From Zygaena filipendulae (lineage: Eukaryota > Arthropoda > Insecta > Lepidoptera > Zygaenidae), in assembly GCA_907165275.2 (NCBI GenBank), contig OU015663.1, positions 4,786,501-4,850,500 of the forward strand: 64,000 bases of DNA, in the 5' to 3' direction. Below are positions 12,024 through 23,800 of this stretch, in pieces; position 1 is the stretch's first letter, and every line of letters starts with the position of its first letter. Position numbers and translations under genes: made by a program. The notes beneath the pieces are model-generated. The model saw only the letters and a list, made by a program, of their open reading frames with translations, was not told the DNA's origin and searched no databases.

Positions 12024-13399
12024 GACAAGTGAAGGAGTTGTAACAACTCCGCTTCGGGATACGGATCCAAAGATATATACGGGTCCGGAGTTACCCATGT
12101 CTAGGCGCTTGGTAACAGTAGTCAGTCGTCACTAGTCAGTCGTCACAAAGAGTCTGCCTAATTTGGCACTCGTCAAGTTTGAAGCTATCGTGGTGGCCAT
12201 TGGAGGCTATATGAGCGGCTTGAAAATTTTCTTATACAAGTCAATATTTTGTGTTTTGAATTTTGATGTCTAGGCATTAGTTACTTTTACCATAGAGATG
12301 ACTGAACAGGTACTTGGTCAAAAGTAGTTTGGTTTGAAAATAATATTATGTAAATTAATAGTGGTTTTACCTGAGGGTTTTACCTGGACTGACCTCAGTC
12401 CAAAGATATTTTAAGTATTCCTGACACTATAGTTCTTGGTCAAAACTACTTTTAAGACTAGAGTAAAACGTAGTGGTAACTCCTTGGACCACTGAGCAAT
12501 TAATAATTAATCACTACCTACGTTTTAAGAGTCGGCACTTACTAATCGCTGAACCGAAAGAAGTTCACACATAAATCCATAATAACTTTTGCTTCAATGG
12601 AGTGTCGCTGGACCTTTGGACTAGAGCAGCCCAAGTCAAGCGAGCGTGGCGCAGCGTAGCGAGCGATGAGCCAAAGACAAAAATGGTCAATCATCATCTT
12701 AATCGTCATCGTCGTTAGCTCACGAATGCCACCGAATGCCACGGACGAATTTTATTCCAATCCCCCCATTCAGGCATTCATACGTGATACGTCCCATGAT
12801 AGTGCCTACCTATGTTATTGTCGGGACAAAAAAAGCGACGTAGTTTTGCTTGTCGAAGTAAATCGTCAAGACCCTGGCCACGTCAAGATCTAGGTACTCG
12901 ATCAGCAGGTAATAAGACGTGTATGATCAGTAAAGCAATGAAAATAAGTCACCATAAACTTGTATATTTTATTATTATAATTACTCTTATATGTAAAATT
13001 ATGTAAATGAAAAACAATAATAATTTTGTAAGCTAAGGTTAGCTTGTATAAATCGTAAATTTCAATAATTTTACCAAGTTGACAAAATTCTTTGACTAAT
13101 CTTAAATCGCTTCAGCAACAAACAACCGTCATCAAAAGGCCAAAGCTACTTTGTCAAATTTTGTCAACGCGATCAAACATAATGAAACATTGACTAGAAC
13201 TGTGGTAGATTTAAAACAATTTTTTATATCAAGCACCTAATAGTAAATAACGTAGGTATATAACGTATATACGTATAATCATGAAAATAGAAATTTCATT
13301 CGATTCTTTTCTAAAGTAGGTACTTAGTATTTTACTAAATACTGTTAAGTAATTTGACATCTTGTCTATGGTCGGGACTTTTAAGATTTATTTCGCCCG

Positions 13400-15894
13400 T
13401 TATGCCTCACGTCGGTCGCGCAAATGATACCGATGATCTGGATTGAGGAAATATTGAAGGTTACTGTCCAAATCGTAACCAATTCCTGTGCATACGTGCG
13501 CATTTTTATTACAGTAATATCCCCGCGCACATCTTTGGCCGTAGTAGTCATAGTCCATTTTCTCCGTGCACCTTTCACCCGGTCCCTGTAATTAAGATGA
13601 TAAGGTTAAACTCAGAAGAATAACTAAGCAATTCTTCTGAGGGTTAATAGGTCTATGAAATCTATAATAGATATCACAATCCTTAATCCTTATTCCTATT
13701 ATAGGTAAATGTGAATGTGAGTTTATTTAGTTTTTAGTTTTTTTGTTACACTTTCACGCTTTCGTTGTCATGGGTAAAAAAAGGACCTACCTACCTACTT
13801 AAGGTACTTTTTAACCCGGAATTCTCGGGGAATTCCGAAATTAACGCGGGTGTAAATTGTGGGGGAAAGCTGGTCCAATAATTAAGAACCTAGATTCAGA
13901 TTCAGATTGAGTTTACAAACTAATCCTATAGGTTCCCATTGCCATTCCAGGTCGGCAACGCACCTGCATGCCTTCTGGTGTTGTAGATGTCTAATGGCGG
14001 TGGTAATCACTTACTATCAGGTGTGCCATCTGCCCGTTTGCCCCCTACATTGATAAAAAATAAGTACGTTTTTTTTTGTAGGTATGGAAACAGAAAATGA
14101 ATGCTCTTATTTTCTGTTTCCATACCTACAAAAAAAAACGTACTTATTTTTTATCATAGGGGGCAATCGGGCAGATGGCCGATTAAAGGTAAACTTATAA
14201 GCATCTTATAAGTAAACACACAACGTTAACCGATCGAACAGGCAAATTATTTGCAACTTTGAAGTTCGGCTTTGCGATAGTAAGTTTATTTAAAAGATGT
14301 TGACAAGGCACAGCATCGTACCCACAAATTACATAGGGATAGATACTACCGTACTTATATCGTATTCGTATACCCAGAGGGGGCCGTGGTCCTCGTATAG
14401 AGGGGCGCAAATCTATAGTAGATACTTAGCTTTGCTCCGCGGTTTCACCCGCGTGATTATCGAAATTCTTGCAGGAACTTCGATGAAAGTTGCCTAAGTT
14501 AATACCCTTCATCATCAGCTATCTGCCAATGAAAGTCTCGTCAAAAACGGTTTAACCATTTCGGACATTAGCCGCAACAAACAGACAGACAGATAAAATT
14601 GTTATAAATTGGTTTTTGTTCTAACTTCTTTCACTTTTACAGACACTTTAATATCATTTTCCTATAAGTAGATGTATAATACGTAGATGTATAATATTTT
14701 TGTTATTTTAATGACTAAACGCGTTCTTTAATATATAGAAAGCCTTTGAATTAAACGAACATCGCCGAGCGGAAGTCAAGAGTAGACAGTAGACCTATGT
14801 AGTAGACCCTTAGTAGACGGTAGAGTAGACAGTATAGACCTATGCAGTAGACTCCTAGTTAAAGTTTAATAATTACCCTGAAGCAGTCCACGCGCCCTCC
14901 GCACATTTCGTTGAAGTATGTGCCGTACGAGCATTTCTTATACCGCTTGCTGCCCCTGACGACGGGGCACTCCTCGTGGGTGGTGACGAAGCTGCCGGCG
15001 TTCTCGCACACTGGACATTCCACTAGATCCCTAATAACGTGTGAAGATTGAAATACCACTTGAAGTACAGTCAGCATGAAAAAGGTGTTTATATTTTTTG
15101 CCGAACGAATAGGCGCAGTAGGTCACCATGCCTATACAACCACACCCGCACCCACCCGCTAATCAAGAGGTTTCGGGATCGATTCCCGGTGGGGGTGGAC
15201 TTTGTGTGACAAACACAGGTTTCCACTTTCCAGTCTGAACGTGTTTATTATGTATATCTATATTATAATACTAGCTGTCACGCGCGGTTTCAGCCGCGAT
15301 AATTTCGGAGTTGCCGCGGGAATTCCGGATTACAATATAGCCTATGTTAATCAGGGATTATGTAGCTTTCTAATGGTGAAAGAATTTTTGCAATCGGTCT
15401 AGTAGTTTTTGAGTTAAATCGTAACAAAAGTACAAACTAAAAAAAATCAAATCTTTCCTTTTTGTAATATGTATTAGTATAGAAGTATAGATTAAGTATA
15501 GATATATACATGTAATATGTAGGTAATATTATATATTATAGTAGTACAGTTCAACATCACAATAGCTTAGAGCTTACAAGTAGTGTAGGATCAACTAGAA
15601 GATCTGTGTGTGGTGAAGTGTTATTATTATTGTTATGTTATTGAATAAAATTCGACGAATGTCAAAAGAGATTATGTCATAAGGAATGGAGAGGAGATAA
15701 GAAAGGATATAATTTTCCCGCAATGGATGGATATGGACGAAAGAAGAAAAATAAGATTTTACAGAAAATACCCACCCTTCAATATCAGCGAGCGGCTCAT
15801 CTCTTTCGATGTAATTCCGTGTGTCGTAGCCCGTCCGGTAGTGAGCCAGGCAGCTGCCCGTCAAGACCAGCGTCAAGTACACCAGAGGATGCAT
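13400..15894 (-). CDS. neuroparsin-like secreted cysteine-rich peptide
   Basis: Three coding exons on the minus strand join in phase: 15894-15776, 15030-14877 and 13585-13400 (stop TAA). They give 152 residues. Residues 1-17 are a signal peptide (MHPLVYLTLVLTGSCLA). An acceptor (TTTCCAG) lies just upstream of the ATG, so a 5' untranslated exon is expected; this is why I chose the second in-frame ATG. The mature part has ten cysteines: CPVC, EEC, KKC, EMCGG, VDCF, then GPGERC, QRC, YYC, HVC. The pattern C-x-YG...CG...C-x-x-GPGE-x-C...G-x-C-x-x-G-x-x-C is that of neuroparsins and other single IGFBP-type domains, which are insect neurohormones. Ten rather than the usual twelve cysteines, and a 30-residue tail rich in D/N/R, are unusual. 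An AATAAA overlaps the stop region (about 13392-13387). The secreted-peptide call is firm; neuroparsin is a strong inference. Confidence 0.75.
13920..14050 (+). repeat. retroelement 3'-tail-like fragment
   Basis: The block GGTTCCCATTGCCATTCCAG ... GGTGGTAATCACTTACTATC ... CATCTGCCCGTTTGCCCCC resembles the conserved 3' ends seen on many lepidopteran LINE/SINE copies. The assignment is from memory of such repeats and is tentative. Confidence 0.45.
14025..14179. repeat. near-perfect palindrome with ~75-bp arms
   Basis: GCCATCTGCCCG on the left returns as CGGGCAGATGGC on the right. In between, the arms (AAAATAAGTACGTTTTTTTT ... TGTAGGTATGGAAACAGAAA) are mirrored almost base for base around ATGAATGCTC. 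It sits in intron 2 of the neuroparsin-like gene and would form a very stable hairpin in pre-mRNA. Confidence 0.8.
15271..15500 (-). mobile_element. Helitron copy, minus orientation
   Basis: CTAGCTGTCACGCGCGGTTT is followed by CAGCCGCGATAATTTCGGAG and the internal GAATTCCGGATTACAATATA block, then TTTTTGAGTTAAATCGTAAC. It matches the family internally and ends near a TATTAGTATA stretch. Confidence 0.55.
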
Positions 15895-16167
15895 GCTGTT
15901 AGAGTTCTGGAAACAATCGCGTGCTAAAATCATTAGTATGTTCGTTAATCGGAAAGGAGGTAAAAATCAAGTCATGAGCATATTTTATCACCAACATAAT
16001 ATGCGTAGGTATTGTATGGGTAAATGTTGGGAAGAAACCATCTTCACAGATCCACACCAGTTTTCAACTTTCACTGCCACTTAAGCTCTTTGATGTATGT
16101 ATCTCGAAGGATCTCCTTTTCTCGAAGGATTATTATTGCAATGCATCGGGCATTGCAATAATAATTA

Positions 16168-16538
16168 CTAGCTGTGACCCGCGGTTTCACCCTCGTTAAT
16201 GTCGGAGATCACGCGGGAATTCCGGGATAAAAAGTACCCTACAATACAATACAATATACTTTATTGCACCAAATGATACCCTATGTTCTTTGCAGTACCT
16301 CTGACAACGTGTAGTATGCAATAATTAATTATATTTCACCCGCGTTAATTTCGGAGATCCCGCCAGAATTCCGGGATAAAAGGTAACCTATGTTCTTTTC
16401 CATGTCAAAGGCTACATGCATGCCAAATTTCAACCATATCCGTTCAGCCGTTTTTGCGTGATTGAGTAACAAACATCCAAAAATCTAAACATCTAAACAT
16501 CCAAACATCCACACTTTCATATTTATAATATTAGTAGG
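16168..16538 (-). mobile_element. Helitron copy with internal duplication
   Basis: It starts CTAGCTGTGACCCGCGGTTT and ends ATTTATAATATTAGTAGGA. The block TTCACCC...GTTAAT(T)TCGGAGATC occurs twice (16186 and 16326). Between the two lies the fragment AATACAATATACTTTATTGC, which looks like a separate small insertion. Confidence 0.6.
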
Positions 16539-16622
16539 AAGTATGATTGTTATATTCTATTTCCTAATTATAGTGACTCCAAATGAGAAAAAATATACCT
16601 ATTGTCATTTTTTTAGATCTAA

Positions 16623-16860
16623 CTAGCTGTCCCGCGCAGTTTCACCCGCGATAATTACAAAGTTCCCATACAAAATTTGCAATCCCTTTTCATATCCTTA
16701 GGGGTTGAATTTTCAAAAATAGTTTCTTATCGGATGCCTACGTCATACAAAGAATACACCCTCCAAATTTTAAGGTCTCTATGATCAGCGGTTTAGGCTG
16801 TGCGTTGATCCATCAGTCATTACGGACAAATCATTTTATATGTATAGATTTGTCAAATGA
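16623..16860 (-). mobile_element. Helitron end fragment
   Basis: CTAGCTGTCCCGCGCAGTTT followed by CACCCGCGATAATT is the family end. The interior differs from the usual copies (TTCAAAAATAGTTTCTTATC) and resembles another subfamily. Confidence 0.5.
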
Positions 16861-17854
16861 TCGTGGAGCTGCAGTTAAAAGCAACCGCCCAAGTGCGAGT
16901 CGGACTCGCGCACCGAGAGTTCCGTACATACTTGTATACTTGTTCTTAGGTAATAGGTATATCAAAATCGTTCGTATAGTAAATTGGATTTAAGGACAAA
17001 GTTAATTTTGCCGTTACAACTGTTGTCCCCATACATTGTGCCACTGTACATATTTTCGCGATTCGTTTATCAACTGCAAATTTTGTAATCGCAAAAATAT
17101 TATTTTTTGTGATGTATACCTAACTACAAAACGGTTTTCGGATGTTTACCTAGTAATCTGCTTGTGCTATAGACAATGTTTCTTACTAAACATGATTCTA
17201 ATTCAACGGGAAGTAGGTACCCTTTACCTTATAGGTTTTGATCCTCTGGATAAACGTGTCAAAATTTACGCGCGCACCGCGAGCAAAAGCAGCTTGCTAG
17301 TCAGTTTTGTAAAAAAACATGATAAATACGTCATTATATTGTTTTTAGACGCGGGTAGGCTGTTAAACTCTATATGACTGTATTATGTTTATACGTTGAT
17401 ATATCATCGAAGTCAAAATACAACACAAGTCAGTGACATTAAATTAAAAGCAAAGCGTCACTGAAACCTTGGAAAAAAATATTACGATGACGATAGTAAA
17501 CAAAATGTTAAATACATTGCAGCTTGTTATAACAAGTTTTACAACAAACTAAGAGCGTAACTGCAAATGGATATCGTACAAATTTACAGTAACGATAGTG
17601 AAGAACGAAATAATGTAGGTGCAGAGCTACGTGTGACTGCGCAGACGCCGCCCGCCCAAGCACGCGCACCCGCCCAAAACGCATTCATGTGACATACATC
17701 GCCGGAAACGGATGTTTTTACTAAACTACTATTCCCAATTTGCTCGTATTTGTGCTATCACGCGTTGCTAATTAATTCCATATTGCAACAGGTTCTTTTT
17801 TCTTAAGTTTCTGTGTTTGATACGAATATTATTGATAAATTTATCATTTTTATC

Positions 17855-20800
17855 ATGGGTATGATATCAAGAGTGCGCAGTCGCATCCGGAGTGATTCCT
17901 TCTCGAAGATTCACACCTTGAAATCAGAGGATAAAATTGCAAACAGTGGTATGTACAGCAAAATATGTTAAGTAATGTCATTGTGTGAATAGAATAATTT
18001 ATACCTATGTATACTAGACTACTGGCACAATAGTTTGTTGCATCATGTTAATTCACGTGTGCACTACTACTATACATGTATAGCAATTAGCAGCCTGTCC
18101 GGGTTCTTTGTTCCTTGGATATAATAATTAAAACAACATGGATTCAAATACTCATAGTGAAAAGTGGAAAATGATAAACTTAGTTTTTTTTTTCTATTAT
18201 AGTTCTGTTCCCCGCGGTTTCACCCGCGTTAAATTCGGAGTTCCCGCGGGAATTCCGGGATACAAATAACCTGGCAACGTATATGTAAAATTTCACGGTG
18301 TTTAGTTGAGATGTTAAAGCGTAAAACAGACAAATAAACAAACACTTTCGCATAAAATAGTACATCTACATATTGTTTTTTTTTTCATTATTGTGCCTTT
18401 TATAACTGCAACAATAACATGCCTGTGATGGATCGTGTTTATTGCGATTAATTACGTGATTAATTTCTAAATTGTAAATATGTTTTATAATACATAAACA
18501 AGTTTTTTTCTTCTTAGTCGTATGACTCATTTATTTACAAATATCTATTTCGCACGTTGCCAGAAAAAGAAATAAACAAACATACGACATGATATTTTGC
18601 ATAATCTATCTATCTATCTATATCTATATATATTATAAAGAGGAAAGATTTGAGTTTTTGTTTGTTTGTTACGATTTAACTCATGAACTAGGTACTAGAC
18701 CGATTTCAAAAATTCTTTCACCATTAGAATGCTACATTATCCCTGAGTAACTATTACATAGGCTATATTGTAATCCGGAATTCCCCTGGGAACTCCGAGA
18801 TAATCCATATAAATAAAAATGAATCGCCCAATGTGTTGCAACCGTCGTCGTTGCAAAGCACATACTCGTAAGTTCGAAACGACTGCACCAAACTGGATAA
18901 TAATTTTTTTGTGTTCGTTATAACCAGGTTTGGAGTTCCTGCAGGAATTTCGAAACTCACGCGGGTGAATCTCCGAAACGGTTGAACCGATTATGACGGG
19001 ACTTTCACTGCTAGTTAGCTGAAGTTAAAAGGAGTAAATTAGGCTACTTTGGAGTTCCTGCGGAAATTCCAAAACTTCCGCGGGTGAATCTCCAAATTTG
19101 TTGAACCAATTTTGACGGGTTTTTTTTGCTAATTAGCTCATGTTATGAGGAGTAAGTTAAGCTACTTTGAAGTTCCTATGGGAATTCCGAAACTCACGCG
19201 AGTGAATCTCCGAAATGGTTGAACCAATTTTGACGGGACTTTCCCTGCCAATTAACTGATGTTACAAAGAGTAAATGAGGCTACTTTGGAGTTCCATGTA
19301 GGAATTCCGAAACTTGAATCTCCGAAACGGTTGGACTGATTTTGACGGGAGTCTCACTGCTAATTAGCTGATGTTACAAGGAGTAAATTAGGCTACTCAT
19401 CTCTAGCAGGACTTTGTGCTGGTTGGAAAAGCTGGTAATAAAATCTATTTTGGAGAGTGCAGTAGGTACCTACGTTAAACTTAATTGAACCCACATTTGT
19501 TTTTATCGAATACGAGATGTTTTTATCGAACACCTAAGTATGAGAGTGTTTGGCAATTGACAAAGAATTTTTTGTAATTTATAAATAAAATTCCCACTCG
19601 CATTAAATAAGTAAGTAAGTATAATAATATCATGAAAGTCAGCGACCGCGTTATAAATGCGATAAGGCATTGATCTTTTTTATGTTTGCAGTGAGATTAT
19701 AGACATTTTCATACTGCGAACTGGAGGTAAAATCGCCGCTTACAAAAAAAATTGGGCGCGTACCTAAATTACCTTGGTGTGGGTTTAAAAATAAGGACTT
19801 TAATTTTGATTTCTCTAGTTTTTTTACTCTTACGTTAAATTTATTTGATTTTAATCTATATAATATATTATAGTATAGGAATTAAAATTAATCCTTATAA
19901 TATTTCCCTTGATCACAGCATCACGCGTGAGCGGCTCGACCAATTTCGCAATATTTTTTTTTTATGTGTTTGTTACATTATAATATTACTAACGTACCTA
20001 CGTAGTACGTATAGTAATAGAAAATCACTGGTTGGTTATTGTAAGTATCTAAGGACAAGGTTCTTATGAAAGACGTTCGGATTTCTTGCGGGAATTCCGA
20101 AACTCCCACGGGTGAATCTCCGAAACGGTTAGACCGATTTTGACGAGACTTTTTCTGCACTGTTAATAATTAGCTGATGTTATAAGAAGTAAATTCGGCT
20201 ACATTGGAGTCCCTGCGGGAATTCCGAAACTCACGCGGGTGAATGAAATAATGTACTTATATAGATTATATTATATTGTTATTAAATCGCTAGCCAAATG
20301 TGAAATGTTTGTATTTCAATTGAAGTATGGCTCCTGTCGCTGGTGTTGCTGCTGCCGTACTGGGCGCCTCGAGGCTTGCTGGTGGCGCTGGGCGGCGCCT
20401 GGCTGATGGCCGCCTACACCTGCCTCGTCGTTCCGGTGCTCATCTCGGCCAACTACCGCTACCCGGCCAGGTGGTACCCGGCTGTCGCAAGACTCGCACA
20501 AGGTGACTGACTTTGGTTTGTGACTAATATAATACTGTCCCGCGCGGTTTCACCCACGGTAATTTCGGAGTTCCCGTAAGAATTTACGGGCAAAAAGTGC
20601 CCTATGCCACTCAGGACTACCGTAGCTTACTATAAGTAAAAAAAAAATCAAAATCGATTCAGTAGATCCAGAGATTACCCCCTACAATGTTACAAACTCA
20701 CAAACTCACAGTAGGGATGTTGACTACTATTGAAAAACAAAATTCTAATTAGTCCGTCAGTTAGAAAATAAAAAAACAATAGACACGTATTTTTTGCTTT

Positions 20801-23800
20801 TTTAAATAAATTAAAATATACAGAGATAAAGCGCATTTAGGATCGGAGGTCGTGACGTCACTAACCGCAAAACCGCCATACAAACTGTCAGAATAGTGAC
20901 GTCACGCGAAATTTCAACTCAATATATCGCCGTTATTTTTTGATTACGTAAAAAAATAAAAAATACGTGTCCAATATTTTTTAATAATCTACAAGACGGA
21001 CTAAAAAATAAAAATTAGTCAACATGCCCATTCACGAACTCACAAACTACCTCTTTATAATATTTAGTATAGATAGCTCTTCCCCCGCGGTTTCACCCGC
21101 GGTAATTTCGGAGTTCCCGTGGGAATTTGATTATTCTATTATGACTGACTGCAGTGGTCTGTGACTATAATATTTGCAAGATTTAGTCTAGGGTCTATGT
21201 GACTGACTGTAGTCTATTACCTACTGCAATATTTTCATTTCAAGATTTAGTCTTGAGTGATGTGCCTAGCTGTTCCCCGCGGTTTAACTTTTTATCACGG
21301 AATTCCTTTAGGAAATGCTAAATTAACACGGATGAAACTGCGGCAGACAGCTAGTAAATTCTAAACCAGTGTCAGTAACGTCGCGCGTCTCCTTGTGCCT
21401 TGTTTTAGATCAACAATATTTATTAGATGACTTCGCGATTATCCAGATATATAACGTTATTTAACATGTTTTTCGTTATATAAAATATGAAGTTATTTGT
21501 GGCACTTTTGAATTACTAGACGTGTAGGTACAATACAATATACGTCCGCAGATCTTAGACACTTGGCAATAACAAACGACCCGTTTCCCAACCTAAGGCG
21601 TTTGAATGCCCCGCCTTCGTCGGTGATGACAAGAATTCTTATTTTGCACCGTTGCTTCGGTTAAAACTTAAAATTAATACATTAAATAGTAAGAATGAAA
21701 TTGAAATTATTACGTATCTTTTCTTTTTTTGTCAAGATACCTGAGTGTAACGTATTTTTTTTATAGGTACCTACGTTGATTCTCACGATCGATGCTTTTA
21801 TTCCGTAAAACGCACTAAACGCAATGTTGGGGCCGTATTTTTGAATCGCTCGAATTACTTTCACCGACGGAATCGCGAATTCACATGCGAATGCTCATAC
21901 ATTTTTTAAGCATTCACACGTGAATCTTGCGATTCCGTGTGCGAAATGTAATACGAGCGATTCAAAAATACGGCCCCGGAGGTTAGCACACAGCTTTTTC
22001 TATTGAGTATCTACACAGTCTGGACTTTAGACAGCAAAACAGCAATTGCATTATAAACATAGACTAGGTATGTCGGAAAGTCGGGTCATTGTCGAAGTGA
22101 AACTGAATGGGACGGAAATGGGCACACAGCCAGAGCGCGTGCGTCATTCGCATTAAGGCAAATTTTCGGCACACAAAGCACGCTTGCAGAGATCAGAGAT
22201 TTCTGCTGAACTGAGAGAATTATATCCTACTTATTACTTTATGTAAATATCAGTATGAGAAATAAGAAATATTCTTCTCCGGCTCAGATTTTTTTTCCTA
22301 CCCGTTTAGAATCATCTCATAATAACATGACTAACAATAAGTGGAAAACGGTTTAAATAAAATAACAACAACGATTCACGCGGGAACTATTCAGTTTTCA
22401 CGTGGGTGTAATCTGCGTGAATTGGGATAAAAGTAGGGTATAAGAGCGCGCGAGCGTGGAGACTTGGCATTGCTACGCTTCGACAAACGAAACACCCCAA
22501 GCCACGTGCTTTGCCCGTTTTCCGTGCGGAACTTCGGAAGTGATCAATCACAATTCACAAATATTCACACTATGAAGGACCGCGCTGTCAGAATAACAAG
22601 TTGGTGATAAACAGACATGCCTCGTCACTATTTTCTCTTGAGCTCCCTATTTCAATCGTTCTATTAGTTTTTATCATTATGTATGAAGTCTTGCATTTCA
22701 AGACGCGCGGAAGGTACCTTAGTCCTTAACCTACCTATATTATGTAGTTTTACTAAAATTTTCCACGTCACGTCATCGTCATGGTCTATGTTCATTATAC
22801 TTTAAATATATTATGTATGGGTATATATTTATAATTAGGTACTATAACTGCACTTATAATATTGTATGTATGTTGTGTAGGTAGGTACAAATTTTTTAAC
22901 AAATTTGTAAGAAATAAATATGGAATAAAACTTAAATATAGCATCCCAGACAGGTACCTGCAATATGTACCTACCTAGCTCACTCGGTTTAACGGTTGAA
23001 TTACCAATTTCTACTTGTGTCATTTATTCGCAAAGAAAAGCTCAAATACGATAGCCAACTTCAAAGTAATTTAACGGTACCTACTTCCATACCTATACTA
23101 ACTTAAAAACAATTCGCGTAGTACGTGTACTTATGGGATATTAGTCAGACATTCCATATAATAAAGATATTAGTACTTATCGAAAAACAAGACTTTTAAA
23201 ATTCATTATTGACATTATTTCCAAAACATAGATCATACAAACTCCTCTTTTTTGAAGTCGGTTAAAAACCTGATCTACTCGCGAAAACATGGCACGAAAG
23301 TTTCTTTCACTGAAAATTACCGACTGCGTTGTGGTTTTTTATCCGAAAAAATATTTTACATCACCAAACCCAAATATCACTTGTTCGTTTAGGTATATGG
23401 GAAACTTCCAATCTTCTTACAATCGGAAGTACCTACGCTCGAAAGCACAGAATATGCTCGAAAGGCTATAAGGTTATATTGCCAAAAATCTTGTTTTTTT
23501 ATCTTTCTTACTTTTGAAGCCTATTTTTGTGAAATCGCCATATTATTACAGAAACCTATAGAATTAATGATTTAAAATGCTAGAGTAGAACTCCCGTGTG
23601 TCAAATATGCTTAGTTATTGAAATAATCGAGTCTAAAGTTCAAGGAAAAAATACCCGGGTAAAGAGAAAAACAATTGTGCATTAAAACTAAAATATTTAT
23701 CTCACAAAATGAAGTTACTGATACAGTTATAGAACGTTTTTAATTATTTGTTTACCTTATTAAATTGTCTAAATACCAACAAAATGGTGAACATAAAAAA

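Larger units (their letters stand above)
6300..13399. other. gene-poor repeat region between the MOV10-like and neuroparsin-like genes
   Basis: I see no supportable gene here. The stretch holds several MITEs, Helitron fragments, a degraded coding remnant near 9.2-9.5 kb, a short tandem repeat and a GC-rich insertion. Open frames are short and lack splice or motif support. Confidence 0.6.
15895..17854. other. intergenic stretch with Helitron pieces
   Basis: Between the divergently transcribed neuroparsin-like and RNF139-like genes I see Helitron copies and one block (16876-16925, AAGTGCGAGTCGGACTCGCG) that belongs to a common lepidopteran repeat. I find no gene. The promoters of both genes must lie here, but I cannot place a core element with confidence. 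Confidence 0.5.
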
